A stretch of DNA of 64,000 nucleotides from Cryphonectria parasitica EP155 (taxonomy: Eukaryota > Ascomycota > Sordariomycetes > Diaporthales > Cryphonectriaceae). The stretch covers positions 6,510,001 to 6,574,000 of the forward strand of contig NW_024468909.1 of the NCBI RefSeq assembly GCF_011745365.1, read 5' to 3'. This document shows positions 23,001 through 35,100 of this stretch, in pieces (the stretch's first letter is position 1; every line of letters begins with the position of its first letter). The notes beneath the pieces were generated by a model. The model did no database searches. It worked only from the letters and a program-made list of their open reading frames with translations, and had not been told where the DNA came from. A program made the position numbers and the translations under genes.

Positions 23001-26000
23001 AACGCCTAGCGCGCGTTCGAGACGACATGTGATGGATGTCTACATCCTACGTTCAAGGTGGTAAATGCAACTGTGACGACTACCGAGTAGTCAGCCAGTC
23101 AGTCAGTCAGTCATTCAGGTCAAACAAGCCAGGCAGTCAATCAGGCACACAGGCAGGCTCACTGCAACCTTGCGAAGGGGGCTTTCATCACAGCCCTATT
23201 CTCTCTGACCTTGCCAAAGAGAGACGTCACCATCCTTCCATGTTTTAGTTCGTCCTAAATGTTCTCTGCAGTATTATGTTGTGCCACTTAGTACACAGTG
23301 AAAAATGTGCGCAATGTACGATGAGTGTTGCGAGATGAGGAAGTAGAAGACGAGGTATATTCTTCCTCACCGGTGTTCCGCCGAGGTGAGACATCCAGGT
23401 CCTCTCCATGGCGGTGAGCACTCGATCATTAAGAGACCTGTGGCACCTCAGCCCGGCATATTCTGCCCTGTCTCTTCTTACTTTCTCTCTCTCTCTCTCT
23501 CTCTTTCATTTGACCACCATCTGAATGGCACAGCATCTCTTCTCGGTAAAGCGGTGAGGTAATCAGAGACAAAAGCCTGCGCATAATCCATCCGTGTCCG
23601 CCCCCCACGTATTATGTCGTCTGATGTAAGCAGTGCAGAGGGAAGGTAGGTGGGTACTATAGCCCACCTTGCTCGTCCAACAGCCGCCCGAGGCGAAGGC
23701 ATTGATTACACACTATGCTGCCTACCAAGGACCTTTTGTATCCCATTCCACCAAAGGCCCCCGTCCATGCCTTTCGCCACAGCCCAGCCCCGTCACGAAC
23801 AGGCACGAAGGGGGCGGAAGGGGGAAGCCTTGTCAACCACCGTTGGGGGGTTGCTTAGAAGGTAGCATTCACTTGCTTCATGAGCCACAGTAAAAATGGC
23901 GCACCTAGCCGAGCTTTGTGTGCCTGTGTGTGTCTACATAGGTACAGTAGTATGTGCGCGCAGCCGAGGTACATCCATGCATGCCATGCCTGGAAATGGA
24001 CAGACCTGCATAAGTTTCGTACAACGCTCAAGTGGAATGCGTCCTTCATTGGCCGCGCCCCTACGTTTTCAACTAAGCGCTCTCTTGCTCTCTGTCTTAA
24101 AGAGTCTCGTGGCTGGTCGTACCCGCACAGTCGTGTGTAGCAGCGGACCAGATCTCAGCACATCGCGGCTCTACTCGTCAGAGGGAGAGAGGAAACGCTG
24201 TCGGAATCACCGTCACAACCCAAAGGGCAGGTGACGACGTGGCAAGACACACGCACACACACACACACGGGATGATAATTTGGCGATGGAACCCAGTAGC
24301 CGGCTTTCCTTCTGCTGTAACCGTCCGGTTTTTCCTTCCCCATGTCTGGCAACTTGACCCGGCAGTCGGGTCACTCGTGCTCTACTCACGCACAACAGCA
24401 GCCCAGGCTGACGTCAGGTGATGCATCAAAAAATCAAGTACATGGTCATATTTTCGTCCCGTCTTTTTCCACGCGGGCTAGTAGAAGGGCAGCGGCATAA
24501 CCCGCGCTGACGATCTCTTCTAACAGTACTATAGTATAGACGATCGACCAGTTCCCTGCGGCCCCGCAAACACAAAATTTCCCTTGTCAGAATGACTTGG
24601 AGTAAACTCTGTAGTAACCTCGCATCTCGTTGCGCAAGATTTTGTGCTAGCGTCTAGTGATAGTAGTCATCACGATGACTCCTCTCCATGCGTGTGTGGT
24701 GGACTCACGAACGCGGTCCCCTATATCCTACAGACTCGGTGTTTCAAGGCTCCACCCAGGCAACTAGAGTTACAGGTACAGTTGGGTGCATAGGGTACAT
24801 GACAGAATGAGACCATCCATGTACCTCAACCCAGATTCAGTAGCAAGTCTATGGTTGGCGATGGCTGGCTGGGCGCCGGGAGGTGACATGAATCTGGGAA
24901 AGCCTCATCGTGGGCTGGGTCCGTAGAGCCTAGACCTGACGCCACACGCCCTTATCAAACTGAGAAGAAACACGTTCAATAAACCTGATAATTACATCCA
25001 TCCTAGACATTATTCTTTTTTCAATTTGTTTGACACGGGGAAAGCCAGAGGCTGCCCAGATGCCCAGTGCCCAAGGCCGGAAAGCTAATCGGTCTGTGAA
25101 GGCACAGGCATATTGGCCTCCTCTAGGTGCCATCCTCTTGCCTTTTTATTCGTTATCTAGCTCATATTCTCTGCTCGAGTTCATTTCAACCGACTTGAGG
25201 AGAGTACTTCCGAGGCAGACGTCCAGCATATTAGTGAGGTCAAGGGTCCGTAGGCAAAGTTGCGCTTTCATCACAGACCTCCAGCCTCTAGTTCAGGCAG
25301 GACTGAATCGATCCTCTCAACGGCCTTCTTAATTGATATACTAGCCTGAGCATCGTATCTGTGTAAGTATCTCATACTGGAAGCCGACGCCAATGGCATG
25401 TATGACCATGTCATCAATCATCGAGGCGCCCAGGTTACTTTCATGTCGTCACTCTTTGGTCACAATGGTGTCGCCGTGGCAGTCGAATACATTCTGCCAT
25501 ATAGACCATATGAGCATAATTTATCGACTATTCTGAATGTTAAGAGCATAATGTGGGACAGCAAAACACTTGGTAACATTCCGCAAGGCATTTCACAGGC
25601 CGTCATTCCCCGTCACCTCACTGACAAGCTACGGTATATGACGCTTGGCAGCCATTCCAAGTCTTACCATATGCCCAGGTAATTCTCGACACATATTCTA
25701 ATGCAAGCAACGGTGTTAGATAGAATAACAAATTCCCTAGACATCGAGAATAATGGCTTTGTTAAGATTGTTTGAGTGAATGTATCAACAAGAGGAGCAA
25801 CAAATACTAAATACGGATCTAGTCAGCTTAAAGTCTGTGCTTAATCCAGCTCTTGATCCCAGACTGTTGAATGCTCACGACCCTGGCAGAGATGAGGTGT
25901 GCAGACTCCTTTTTGACAGCTTCTGAGGACGAGACTCTTGGAAGCTAATCTCGACATCACGTAAGTTGGTGGGTGGGTTTGGCTAGCTTAAAGACAGCAG

Positions 26001-27652
26001 CTTTTCTGCATCCCATGACCCATGGCTCAAGATCCGATGCATGCAATATGGTACATGTATGTTGAAAACCTCAATAGAGAGCTACCTCAATAGATAGAGA
26101 GCTAATCTGTCGTATAATGGCATGAGGACTCGCAAGGGGAAGAAGTCTTTGGTCCCTAATTAAATAATGTAATGAGTATGTCTTCTGATCAAAATGCTAA
26201 CATCATACAATAATGTCTAGTTTAGGTGTCCAGGGGTTATGTATTACATTTCTTGCAATAAATGTTATCCAGTGCTAAATCATCATCAATTGGAATATGC
26301 CAAAGTATTCATCTCATCTCAATCTCATCTCGTTTCATTGCGGTGATCACTTTGCTGTCAAGAAATATGATATACAATTATGGGATGCAATTTTCTGGAC
26401 GTAGAACTCCTAGTATATGAATATAATTGACTTCTTAGGCCATCTGAGATACCTTTCAACATGCATGAATGTGTTGAATCGAGAGGAAAAGGAAGATTAA
26501 ATACACAACCGCAAAGGTAGAGACCCAAATTGCTCATCAGCAACTGATCAGGGACCTTTAATGTAGACAATCACATAACGCAAGCCTTTGGCCAGTTTTC
26601 TCGTTAGTTCACATGAGACTGGAGGATTTTGATGTAAGCCTTGGAGATTATTATGCATTATATAGCAGCCCATATTTAACAAGGACAGAGCGTATGGAGA
26701 CCGAAGTCCCACTCAATAGCTTGCGATGAATACTCTTAGAGCTGAGAAAGCCGGGATAGACTTGTTGAAGGCCTTGAACAAGAGCTTGTTTTCAATATTG
26801 ACAATGCATTCGATATCCTTCCTAGACCACTCGTACCAGCTCCAAGCCAGGCAACAGCGTTCCTTCATTCAGCCATGAGGTCCAAACACTGATTTTACAA
26901 AAATCACGAAAGGTGTGCCCGAGCTTGGCGCACAAAGCAGTGGAGGGTTCGTCCAATGTGAAAAGCATTCACGTCACTGGGATCGACCCTGGTTGCTGCA
27001 AGGGGCACCGTCATGACCATCACCATCACCACCACGTGGCCAAGAGGACCGTGCTACGTTGATCTTGCCGAGTTATGAGGAGAGGAAGGGAAATATTGTT
27101 AGAAGAAACCACCCTTCGTGACATTTATCGTGGAGCCAAGGAAAAGCTCGTGCGAACATACGTTTCATGCCTCACCTCCTGCACACCTCCATGTGGGTCT
27201 CCCGCACTCGCGTGGCGAAGGACTGAAACCATAACGGGTGGGTTGGCATCTGGACCCCACTGCTCGCACGGATGTTTTGTACATATGCCGTGCATACTAT
27301 GGTTCATTATATGGGGATAGGTAACGTCTAGAGCCTTGCCTTTGCAGCCCGGCTGAAACCTGCGGACCAGGACGTTTGGTGATGGCGGGTGTGTACCATA
27401 GTAGCATGCTTCCCTGAGCCTTGCTTTCCGCGCCCCGCGAGAGGCGAGAGAGCTCTGGCACAACGTGTGAACCGTAGAACGCTACAGATCCTCCGTGTGT
27501 CTAGCTTCAGTAGATGATATAAAAGTATGTATCACGGCCCCCCGGTTTATGAATGTTGCCTTCTGTTTCTCTTTTTGATGGGAGATGGAACTGGATTCCC
27601 CTGGACAATCGACCTGGTGTCTCGATTATCGCTTGCTGCTTCCTCTGTCACG
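23001..27652. other. Gene desert, part 2 (GPCR upstream region)
   Basis: No supported coding gene. It holds (CAGT)n near 23093-23114, (TC)n at 23484-23504, an (AC)n tract near 24249-24268, an AT-richer block at about 24.9-26.9 kb that may be decayed transposon or simply unconstrained DNA, and a third GTACCATAGTAG at 27393. The 3' end is the promoter of the GPCR gene. Confidence 0.55.
27518..27524 (+). promoter_or_regulatory. TATA box of the GPCR gene
   Basis: TATAAAA lies about 130 nt upstream of the chosen ATG (27653), a normal distance for a core promoter. Function is inferred. Confidence 0.5.
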
Positions 27653-28997
27653 ATGACCTCTAGCCAAGGATATGTGTGGTTTAATCTCTTCGATCCGATC
27701 GTCGACCCGCTCGTTCTTCTCGGCAGCTCTCTTTCTCTTGTCTCGACTTTCTGTGTCCTGCTCACCTTTGCTATCTACCGTCAGGAACAGGGCACTTTCC
27801 GACATGGCCTTGTCTTCAACCTCGCGCTGGCCGAGTTCATCAATTCGCTGAACGGCACGGCTTCTGGTGTCTATTTTGTTATCACCAAGAAATTGACCCC
27901 GGGTGCTCTGTGCTCCATCAATGGCTGGGTGGCCCAGGTCTCTGTTCAGGCTGCTGACTTTTCTATGTTTGCCATAGCAGTAGTAAGTTCTTCTGTGTCT
28001 TCTTCTTCCTCCTCCGCCCTCCAGTTCTGAAAAATCGTGATAGCTATAGCCCATTGTCCTGATCACTAACATTCAATAGATTACTCTCTTGACTGTCACC
28101 GAAAAAGTCTATATGCCGGCGGTGTCTCGCACCAAGAAGATCCTAATCTGTCTATCGATATGGATCGTTCCTTTAGCCACGGGGTGCATCGCCGTGGCAA
28201 AGGGAGTCATGATGCCTTCCGGTGCAAATTGGTGCTGGATCTCAGCATCACGTACCGACCTGCGCTACGGCCTCAACCACGGCTGGCGGTTTGCCATCAT
28301 CTTGTTCATCATTGGCATCTATTCCTACGTCTACTACCACACCTCTCGGCGATTCAAGCACCTGGCCACCACCACCTCGCAGCCAACCGACTACTACACC
28401 AGGGCCAGCGTTGCGAGTAGAGCCTCTGTTCAGAAGCCGGCCGAGAAGATGATTGTCGAGCTACCAAGTCAAGAAGCTGCACAAGAAGGGTATGATGATG
28501 ATGATCGAGAAATGCGTGGTCGATCGTGGCTCAGACTGTCAAGCTCCTCCATGGACTTTCCTGTCCACCCTCCCGACCTGGCTGTCTTGAAGGAAGATGT
28601 CACCATGAGTCGGACGACAACAGCCTCCACGCTGAGCACCTTGGACGAGTATCCCCTCGAGAGGGAACCCCTAGAGCAGGCTCCTCTGGAACGACCAGGC
28701 ACGTCTGCCACACACACACTGCCACACACCAAGCAGACCGAGCGAGAGGTCAAGCGCATGTTGCTGCTGAACGCATACCCCTTTCTTTATGTTATTTTGT
28801 GGATACCAGGACTGGTGAACCGACTTCTTCAGGCGGCGGGCGACACGCCTTCCAGCAGGGTGCTGGATGCCCTGCAAGCTGCCAGTGCTTTCATCGGTTT
28901 TGCCAATGCGGTGACATATGGGTTCAACCGTAATCTGAGGCAGAGGATATCGACCGATATCTGGTGTTGGTGGGCTGGGATAAGAAGAAGAGGTTGA
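27653..28997 (+). CDS. cAMP-receptor-like G-protein-coupled receptor
   Basis: Two exons, 27653-27982 and 28080-28997, give 415 residues. The 97-nt intron has donor GTAAGT, branch CTAAC and acceptor ATAG, and joins MFAIAV to ITLLTVTEKV inside helix 3. Seven hydrophobic helices are visible: about 15-40, 50-70, 85-115, 128-150, 175-197, 333-355 and 366-385. The loop between helices 4 and 5 carries ANWCWIS, and a Cys near the start of helix 3 (GALCSINGW) could form the usual disulfide. The layout matches the Dictyostelium cAR-like receptors of fungi (Neurospora GPR-1/2/3 group), which signal through heterotrimeric G proteins. The third intracellular loop is very long (about 135 residues, Ser/Thr- and acid-rich). 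The ATG at 27653 was preferred because upstream frame residues are not membrane-protein-like and lie close to the TATA box. The ligand is unknown. Confidence 0.88.
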
Positions 28998-29595
28998 GCA
29001 GGTCAACCTTGGGGGGCTTGGACGTGGTCGAGGTCCTCAGTGTATACTTAAAGTACCTAGAGTATTGCTAATACAAATTATGCAACCACGATCTCATCCT
29101 TTCCCTTCTTCTTTCTTTCTCTTGTGAGTAAAATGGTTGGCCAAGCTCGCTATAATGACCGAATGAACTACTCTGTGCAATGCGTACCATGGTTACGTCC
29201 TGTCGATGATGGTTCTCACAAGACACCCTCTAAATACTTGCCCATAATTTCCTAAGTAAGATAAGGTGATCAAAAGTAGGTAGATAACCAGAATATAGAC
29301 TTAGGCTATGAGAACCACAAATGTGCAACTGATAAGGTACCGCAACTCAAGCCCACGAACAAGACTGCTCTCCTCAGAGGGCACATGAAGCACCATCTTG
29401 AGGACCATCTTGAGCGTCAGCTCGGAGATTCTGATCCCACAAGCCGTGTAAAGACAGACCATTTTTAGCCTTGACCTCTTCATACTTTATTCTCATTCGT
29501 GCTACATACGTACCCTTCCTTAGATGAATCTCAGTACTAACGAAAGCATGCAAAGCAAGCCTTGCCACACCAATGTCAGGACCAGGAAAACGATC
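28998..29595. other. Convergent spacer
   Basis: Between the GPCR (+) and reductase (-) 3' ends. A short direct repeat (ACCATCTTGAG twice, near 29391-29414) is the only structure noted. Confidence 0.55.
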
Positions 29596-30669
29596 TCAGG
29601 CATCAAAGGGCCGGATGACGACCTTCTCGCCCGAAATACCTTTCTTGTTCTTGGCGAGCGCTGTCTCCAGCTCAGCCAAGCCCCCGCTCACCACCAGAGG
29701 GCGATTGGGGACAAACTTGCCCTTCGCGATGTACCCATCCTCCCCACCGAGGTGCCTCATCAAAGGCTCGCTTAGGTACCTCAGGCCAGGCGAGCTGCCG
29801 AGCCCCATGACCTGCTTGATGTCCACCTTGGGCTCCTTGCTACTGCCCAGCTCCTTGGCGGCGGCATTGACACCCTGCACCGTGATGACATGACTGCCAC
29901 CGGTTCCGGTCGCCGCCAGGATCTCCACGCCCAGCGCCTGCGTAGCCGCCTCCGAGATGGCATCAAACACAAACGCCAGTGGTGTATCCCCAACCGCCGC
30001 CCGAAAATCCTCAGCGCCGTTCTGCCGCGCGCGGTCGAGCACGACGTCAGCGCCCAGCGACTTGAGAAACTCGGCGTGCTTGGCGCTGGCGTTGGTCACG
30101 ACCTTCTCAAACCCGCTCAGCTTGGCAAGCTGGATGGCGTACTGCCCGACCGACGAGCTCCCGCCGAGCACAACGATCGCCTTACCCCGGCCCGCGTCGG
30201 CGCCGCCCTCCTCCCAGGGTGCCGCCAGCCCAGAGCCTGTCGCCCTGTCGTAAAACCCCGTGACGACGGCTATGGTGGCGAGCGAGACTCCGGCGGCCTG
30301 GTCGTCTGAGATACTTGTGGGCGTGTGGCCAACGAGCGCCGCGGGCATCTTGCAATACTGCTGGAAGGTGGAGGCGTCGTAGCGGGCGATGATGCCCTGG
30401 AAGAAGACGCGGTCGCCGACGTTGAATCCTGTCACGTCAGGGCCGACAGCGGCGATGGTGCCGGCTGCATCGGAGCCCAGGACGGCTGGGTAGTCCTTGA
30501 TGAGGACTTTGTAGTCGCGGATTTTCCAGTCTACTGGGTTGATGGCGGTCGCTGCGATTTTAATGGCAACTTCGCCTGCCGAGAGAGATGGCAGGGAGCG
30601 GTCGGTTACGATGTGCTTCGCGCCGGGCTCAGGCACAACGGCGGCTTTGAATGTATCTGGGACGGTCAT
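29596..30669 (-). CDS. Medium-chain reductase/dehydrogenase, zinc-free enoyl-reductase type
   Basis: A single exon of 357 residues starting MTVPDTFKAAVVPEPGA. The N-terminal GroES-like half contains NPVDWKIRDY, LGSDAAGTI and GDRVFF. The nucleotide-binding half contains VLGGSSSVGQYAIQLAK, a variant of the NAD(P)-binding glycine motif. Catalytic zinc ligands of alcohol dehydrogenases are not apparent, as in fungal trans-enoyl-reductase-like proteins. It probably reduces an activated double bond or carbonyl with NADPH; the substrate is unknown. No polyketide synthase or other cluster gene lies nearby, so a secondary-metabolite role is not supported. Strong codon bias and full length suggest an intact gene. 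Confidence 0.88.
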   Translation of the reverse strand: MTVPDTFKAAVVPEPGAKHIVTDRSLPSLSAGEVAIKIAATAINPVDWKIRDYKVLIKDYPAVLGSDAAGTIAAVGPDVTGFNVGDRVFFQGIIARYDASTFQQYCKMPAALVGHTPTSISDDQAAGVSLATIAVVTGFYDRATGSGLAAPWEEGGADAGRGKAIVVLGGSSSVGQYAIQLAKLSGFEKVVTNASAKHAEFLKSLGADVVLDRARQNGAEDFRAAVGDTPLAFVFDAISEAATQALGVEILAATGTGGSHVITVQGVNAAAKELGSSKEPKVDIKQVMGLGSSPGLRYLSEPLMRHLGGEDGYIAKGKFVPNRPLVVSGGLAELETALAKNKKGISGEKVVIRPFDA

Positions 30670-31401
30670 TGTGTGTGGCTGTCGATGAGATTCTGTAAGG
30701 AGATCACACGTCGACGTCTGTGTAAAGTTCGTTTTGCGAGATTATTCTCTCCGTAATTGCCGAGGGTTTTTGTGCGGGACCTCGTGTGACGTTTTCGTTG
30801 TCGTCATTTCGCAATCGTTGAGGCTGCTCAGAGGTTGCCTGACTCTGGGCAAAACGTTAATATTGTTGGTGGAACTGTCTCCACCCTAAGTTGCTCCCTT
30901 GCATTCTGTGATGAGCTCGATTCCGAATGCGTCTGGTTTCTTACTGTCGAAGCCAGTATCGTCGTCGTCGCGATCGGAGTTGTATGCTCTTCCAGGAACG
31001 CCCTCGATGAGTTTACATGTACTTACAACTCTCGGGGCATAATTTCAACACTTCTCAACCTGGGCAGTACGCACTCATTAAATGAACCCTATTATCACCA
31101 TTAATTACAATACTCAGTATAGACAAATCGTGCTTGAATCCCAGTATTTTTCTGCTACATTAGCATTTATTTATTAGAACAGGGCTGACTTTGGTCTGAG
31201 TTCGGTATTGCATGGTATGCACTGCTTAGGTGGAGAGGTGTTGAAATAATACCCTGAGAGTTGTACTGTAGGAGGCTGGGAAGAATGAGAGGCTGCGAAC
31301 ATCTGAGAATAGTCACCACTGTTACGGAACTCGGTCATCTCTGCTGTTCATCGACTTCTTGTCAGTTCTTTTTCTGCCATTTTCTTCCTTTCTCGCTCTT
31401 C
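30670..31401. other. Intergenic: promoter of the reductase gene
   Basis: Between the reductase start and the phosphoesterase stop, both on the minus strand. No gene or named site is seen. Confidence 0.55.
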
Positions 31402-32658
31402 TCAATCTTGCATCACGGGCAGGTCCAAATCCACGACAATCGGCTTGTTGAACCTCTTTCCCCCCTCATGAGGCCAATTGGTCGCAGCGATCGCACAGTT
31501 GATCACACATGTTTCTTTCCTACCCAAACGGCAGCACAGGGCATTCCTGTCGCATCTCACAGACACCTCGGGATTCCCACCGATGCCGCGCGTGCCAAAT
31601 CCAGGCAGCGTAGTCACAGAGCCATCCACAAGATGCTTGCAGAAGCCGTCCTGTGGGTGCCTCTCTGCTGGCGCCCCACGCCTCAGCGGGGAGCCGTCGT
31701 TGTCGAGTGGTCGCTTCCAGCCGCCCCGAGCGGTCAGGTCGACCAGCGACAGCTTCTTGCTGCCATGTAGCAGTGCAGCTCCTGGATCCTCCCATCTGTC
31801 GGACCCTAGCTCAGCGTACGGGGCTGCGGAGGTACCGAGGACATCCCAGCGGACACGCTGGACGCCACGTCCCTCGTGCACGTGTCCACAGACGGCGAGC
31901 TTGGGCCGAACCCGCCACAGGGCACGCCGGAGGTCCTCGCAGCCCATCGCTCGCCGTCTGGAAGTGGACTCGTCGCAATGGCCCCACGGTGGAGTGTGCG
32001 TAATGACGAGGTCGGTGTCGAGTGGGATGGCGGACCAGAGATCATCTCCTGCTGCAGGGCCAGCAGGCCCTGGAGCTGCCGTCTCCGCACCTGGGCTCCC
32101 ACCTGCAGCCTGCTCTGCACATGTCGTCTTGTCGTAGCCAAATGCCCACATGCCGCTGCGAGGGCTGTAAGGGGACCCGAAGACGCTGAAGGAGACCGGC
32201 AGGGCGGGTGACCTGGTGAGCTGAACCGTGGCCGAGCTGTGGTTCAGGTATGTGATGGATGGGGATGATCTCAACAAATCCAGACACTCATCTGGAGACT
32301 GTGGGGTCTGTTTGTGAAAATAGGAGCCATGTTCATTGTAGAACTGCTTGTCGAGCGTAACATCGTGATTTCCCGCGACCACGATTTTGGCCTCGAAGTC
32401 CGCCCGCTCCAGCCATTTGACGGTCTTGGAGAGCTGTTGCCCTGTCAGCCACTGTCGGGAACGTTGAGGTCTGCAGAGAGGACATCATCCCTTCCGCACC
32501 TCTGACAAGCTGCCCTGATTCGTCAGGTCGCCAGCGTGAATTAGGACGTCGCCCCTCGGCAGCTTGGGCGTCTGATTATGCGTGTCTGAGACGCAGACGA
32601 ATCTGGTCCTCCTGTATCGCTGCGTCCTTGAAGGCCCGTCATACATCTTAGTTGTCAT
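31402..32658 (-). CDS. Calcineurin-like metallophosphoesterase (MPPED/UPF0046 type)
   Basis: Two exons on the minus strand, 32658-32500 and 32433-31402, give 396 residues. The 66-nt intron has donor GTGCGG, a CTGAC branch and acceptor AACAG, and joins GSLSE to LSKTVKWLE. The metal-binding blocks are in order: DTH (25-27, in VSDTHN), GDLT (43-46), GNHD (74-77), then ITHTPPWGHCD and GHVHEGRG. The family hydrolyses phosphodiesters or phosphomonoesters with a dinuclear metal centre; fungal members are mostly uncharacterised. The first ATG in frame is 32658; the frame is open upstream but begins with GTG. The C-terminal part (after GHVH) has a family-like tail ending KPIVVDLDLPV. No signal peptide is seen. 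Confidence 0.9.
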
Positions 32659-33571
32659 GCTTCTTATGTTCACCGCCTCAAGCCGCAGGTGTCCAGGGAA
32701 CACTGCATGAAAATGAAGATCTAGGAGGTGATCAAGGTTCCTGCGAAAACTGACTAGGACCGCTATGTGTTATAGGGTCGACAGAGGTCCGTTTAGGGGT
32801 CTGTAGTAAAAAGAGATACTGTGATAGTGTCGACTTGTTGCTGTGATGCTCATGAAATCAGACCATAGTTCATAATTACTAGCATCTGGGCTGTTCCTTC
32901 TCGACAATATTTTATTCAGATTCTAGTGGATATGACTCAACTTAGGCAGCGCTTCAGGCACTGCATCCAGCACGGTAGTCTGTAGAATTGAGATGCATTA
33001 GCTCCTATGTGGAAGATCAATGCAATAATCACTACATTGCTGAGTTTCCCGACACTTTTTTTTCTTCTCTAGAATACTGCGTTGTGAGTTCCATCGCATC
33101 CGATGCACGTTCTCTGGCTGTCTGTTGTGTTGACTGCAGTGGATTTGGTGGGGCGAGTTTCAGGGAATGCGTCCCTGGCAAAGATGTGCAACAGCCCTGG
33201 GAAAATACACCAGCACTAGCACAGGCGCCCCTAGCTGGTACGGTTCAGGTGCTTGCCAGAGCGGCCAAATGAACAAGGCTGCATGCTCGCCAGTCTAACC
33301 CACTTCGCATCCGTGATGTTGGGTTGCATAGGCACTCATGACACTCTTCTGGTACGATTATAAAGAATTCATATCAAACATACAAGTCCTCTCATCGTAT
33401 TTGTCATATGACATCGGTGATAAGAACATAACGCATAACCATGTCCTTGACTGTTCTGAGTCTGTTATGGAGCGGACATAAATCGTCATGGGTCGAAGAT
33501 ATTGTTTCGCCTCGACAGGCGCTCTGTAACAAATCGAGACGAACAACTATTCATACAAATCAGAGCATATC
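32659..33571. other. Divergent intergenic region
   Basis: A 913-bp spacer between the phosphoesterase (-) and dehydrogenase (+) starts. No gene or clear regulatory site is recognised. Confidence 0.55.
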
Positions 33572-34504
33572 ATGCCTCGCGTCTTCCTAGTAACGGGCAC
33601 TTCGAGCGGCTTCGGCTACGAGCTGGTCCAAAGGATCATCGCTGAGGGCGACATCGCCGTGGCCACAGCACGAGACTCCTCGAGGCTCACGTTCGACAAC
33701 ACCTCCCCTAAGAACTTTCTGGCTGTCGACCTTGACGTCACCAAACCCGCCTCCATAGACTACGCCTTCAACAGGGCGCTGTCCAGTTCGGCCGCATCGA
33801 CGTGGTCGTCAATAACGCAGGCTACGGCCTGAGCGGGCCCTTTGAAACCCTCACGGACAGGCAGATCCGCACGCAGATGGATGTGAATTTCTTTGGCCTC
33901 CTCGACGTGACGCGCAAGGCCCTCGAAGTGATGCGCGACAAGAACAGCCCTCCCGGCGGGCTGATCCGGCAGGTTGCCTCCATCGGCGGCCACAAGGGCA
34001 CGCCGACCATTTCCATCTACTGCGCATCCAAGTGGGCCGTCGAGGGCTTCACGGAGTCGCTATCCCGCGAGGTATGTACCTTGCAATGATACCACACATC
34101 CTAGAAACAAGCGTGACCCTGAAGGCGGGCAGACCGTCGTACTTACACATAGGGACTACCTTTCACAGCTCAAACCGGAGTGGAACATCCACGTGCAACT
34201 TGTCGAGCCAGGCGCTTTCCGCACCGACGCCACCGGTCGCAGCATGGTCTTCGGCGAGGTCGAGAACAAAGCCTATGACCACTTGGACGCCAGGAAGACC
34301 GCTGCGGGACGGCACGGCGCGGAGCCAGGGGACACCGCCAAGGGCGCGACCGCCATGTACGAGCTGGCGACTATGAACGAGCCACCGTTGCGTTGTGTCA
34401 TTGGTAGAGACGCGTATAAGGCGATGGAGATGAAGCTGGAGATGTACGCAGAGAATATCAAGAGGTTCGAGGAGCTGAGTACCAGCACGGACGTGGATGA
34501 ATAG
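33572..34504 (+). pseudogene. Short-chain dehydrogenase/reductase with a frameshift
   Basis: The coding sequence starts at ATG 33572 (MPRVFLVTGTSSGFGYELV) and continues to about 33781. It then needs a frame change at about 33782-33783 to go on as QFGRIDVVVNNAGYG. It runs to 34071, is interrupted by a 97-nt intron (34072-34168, donor GTATGT, acceptor CACAG), and ends at 34504. All classical SDR landmarks survive: TGTSSGFG cofactor motif, DLDVT, NNAG, YCASK active site and VEPGAFRTD. No intron explains the shift: a putative CCAG acceptor at 33786 with a GTCACC donor near 33736 would remove conserved residues. The locus is either a very recent pseudogene or an assembly error. The substrate is unknown. 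Confidence 0.8.
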
Positions 34505-34680
34505 CCATATAAAGTGAGGCGATTGCAGCAGTTTGCTACCTTTTGGCGGAGAAACATGCACCTCGGATTCCTCCCATGGTCGCCCCTGTAGATAGTGGAG
34601 GCTATAGGCAGTATGAATACAACTTTCTCCACACACAGTCTCAATTCACACACGGTTCACACACGGTAACGATTTAGTAA
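34505..34680. other. 3' region of the dehydrogenase, left flank of the element
   Basis: A short spacer ending at the left terminal inverted repeat. No gene is seen. Confidence 0.5.
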
Positions 34681-34700
34681 AATCAACCCGCCCCCCACCG
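34681..34700 (+). repeat. Left terminal inverted repeat
   Basis: aatcaacccgccccccaccg, an exact reverse complement of 35958-35977. Confidence 0.85.
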
Positions 34701-34889
34701 GCGCTATACCTGTTGAGCTACAGCAGGCTACAGGGGAAGTTGGCGCTATAAGCCACTGTGGAAAAGCTGGTAGCAAAAGCAAGCACTGGAAGGACTGATC
34801 AGTGCCACTGGTAGTGGGTGTGAAAAGATGAAATAGTTCCTTAGGGACTAACTAAAGCTACTGTAAAGACAGGGGAGTAAGGGCCTGTA

Positions 34890-35100
34890 TATAAGTTGCA
34901 GTGCAACTTATAGAAGATCTTGGCACTGGCTAGCTGGCAACAGCTAGAAGATTCGATGGCGAATCGCCGAGTGCTCGGAGGCTAACCCACAGGGCCAATC
35001 ATTGGCCAGAACGATTACAGTGGGTTGTGCCACTGTAATATATCCAGTACAAAGAACCACAGTGGGTTGTACCACTGTAAATAGCCAGGGGCATATGCCC
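34890..35100. repeat. Array of seven short perfect hairpins
   Basis: Consecutive inverted repeats: 34890-34912 (10-bp arms), 34930-34947 (7), 34950-34965 (6), 34993-35007 (7), 35017-35036 (7), 35059-35078 (7, nearly identical to the previous one) and the palindrome 35089-35100 (6). An eighth, with 9-bp arms, lies at 35244-35263. Arms were checked base by base; folding energy was not calculated. Confidence 0.85.

Noticed and set aside
29596..30669. The reductase as part of a secondary-metabolite cluster
   Set aside because: No synthase, transporter or regulator is found nearby; the neighbours are ordinary genes.
34681..34760. tRNA-like strings on the minus strand (TAGCTCAACAGG, GGGTTGATT)
   Set aside because: The box A-like string has a mismatch at a key G, the box B lacks its C, and no cloverleaf can be drawn.
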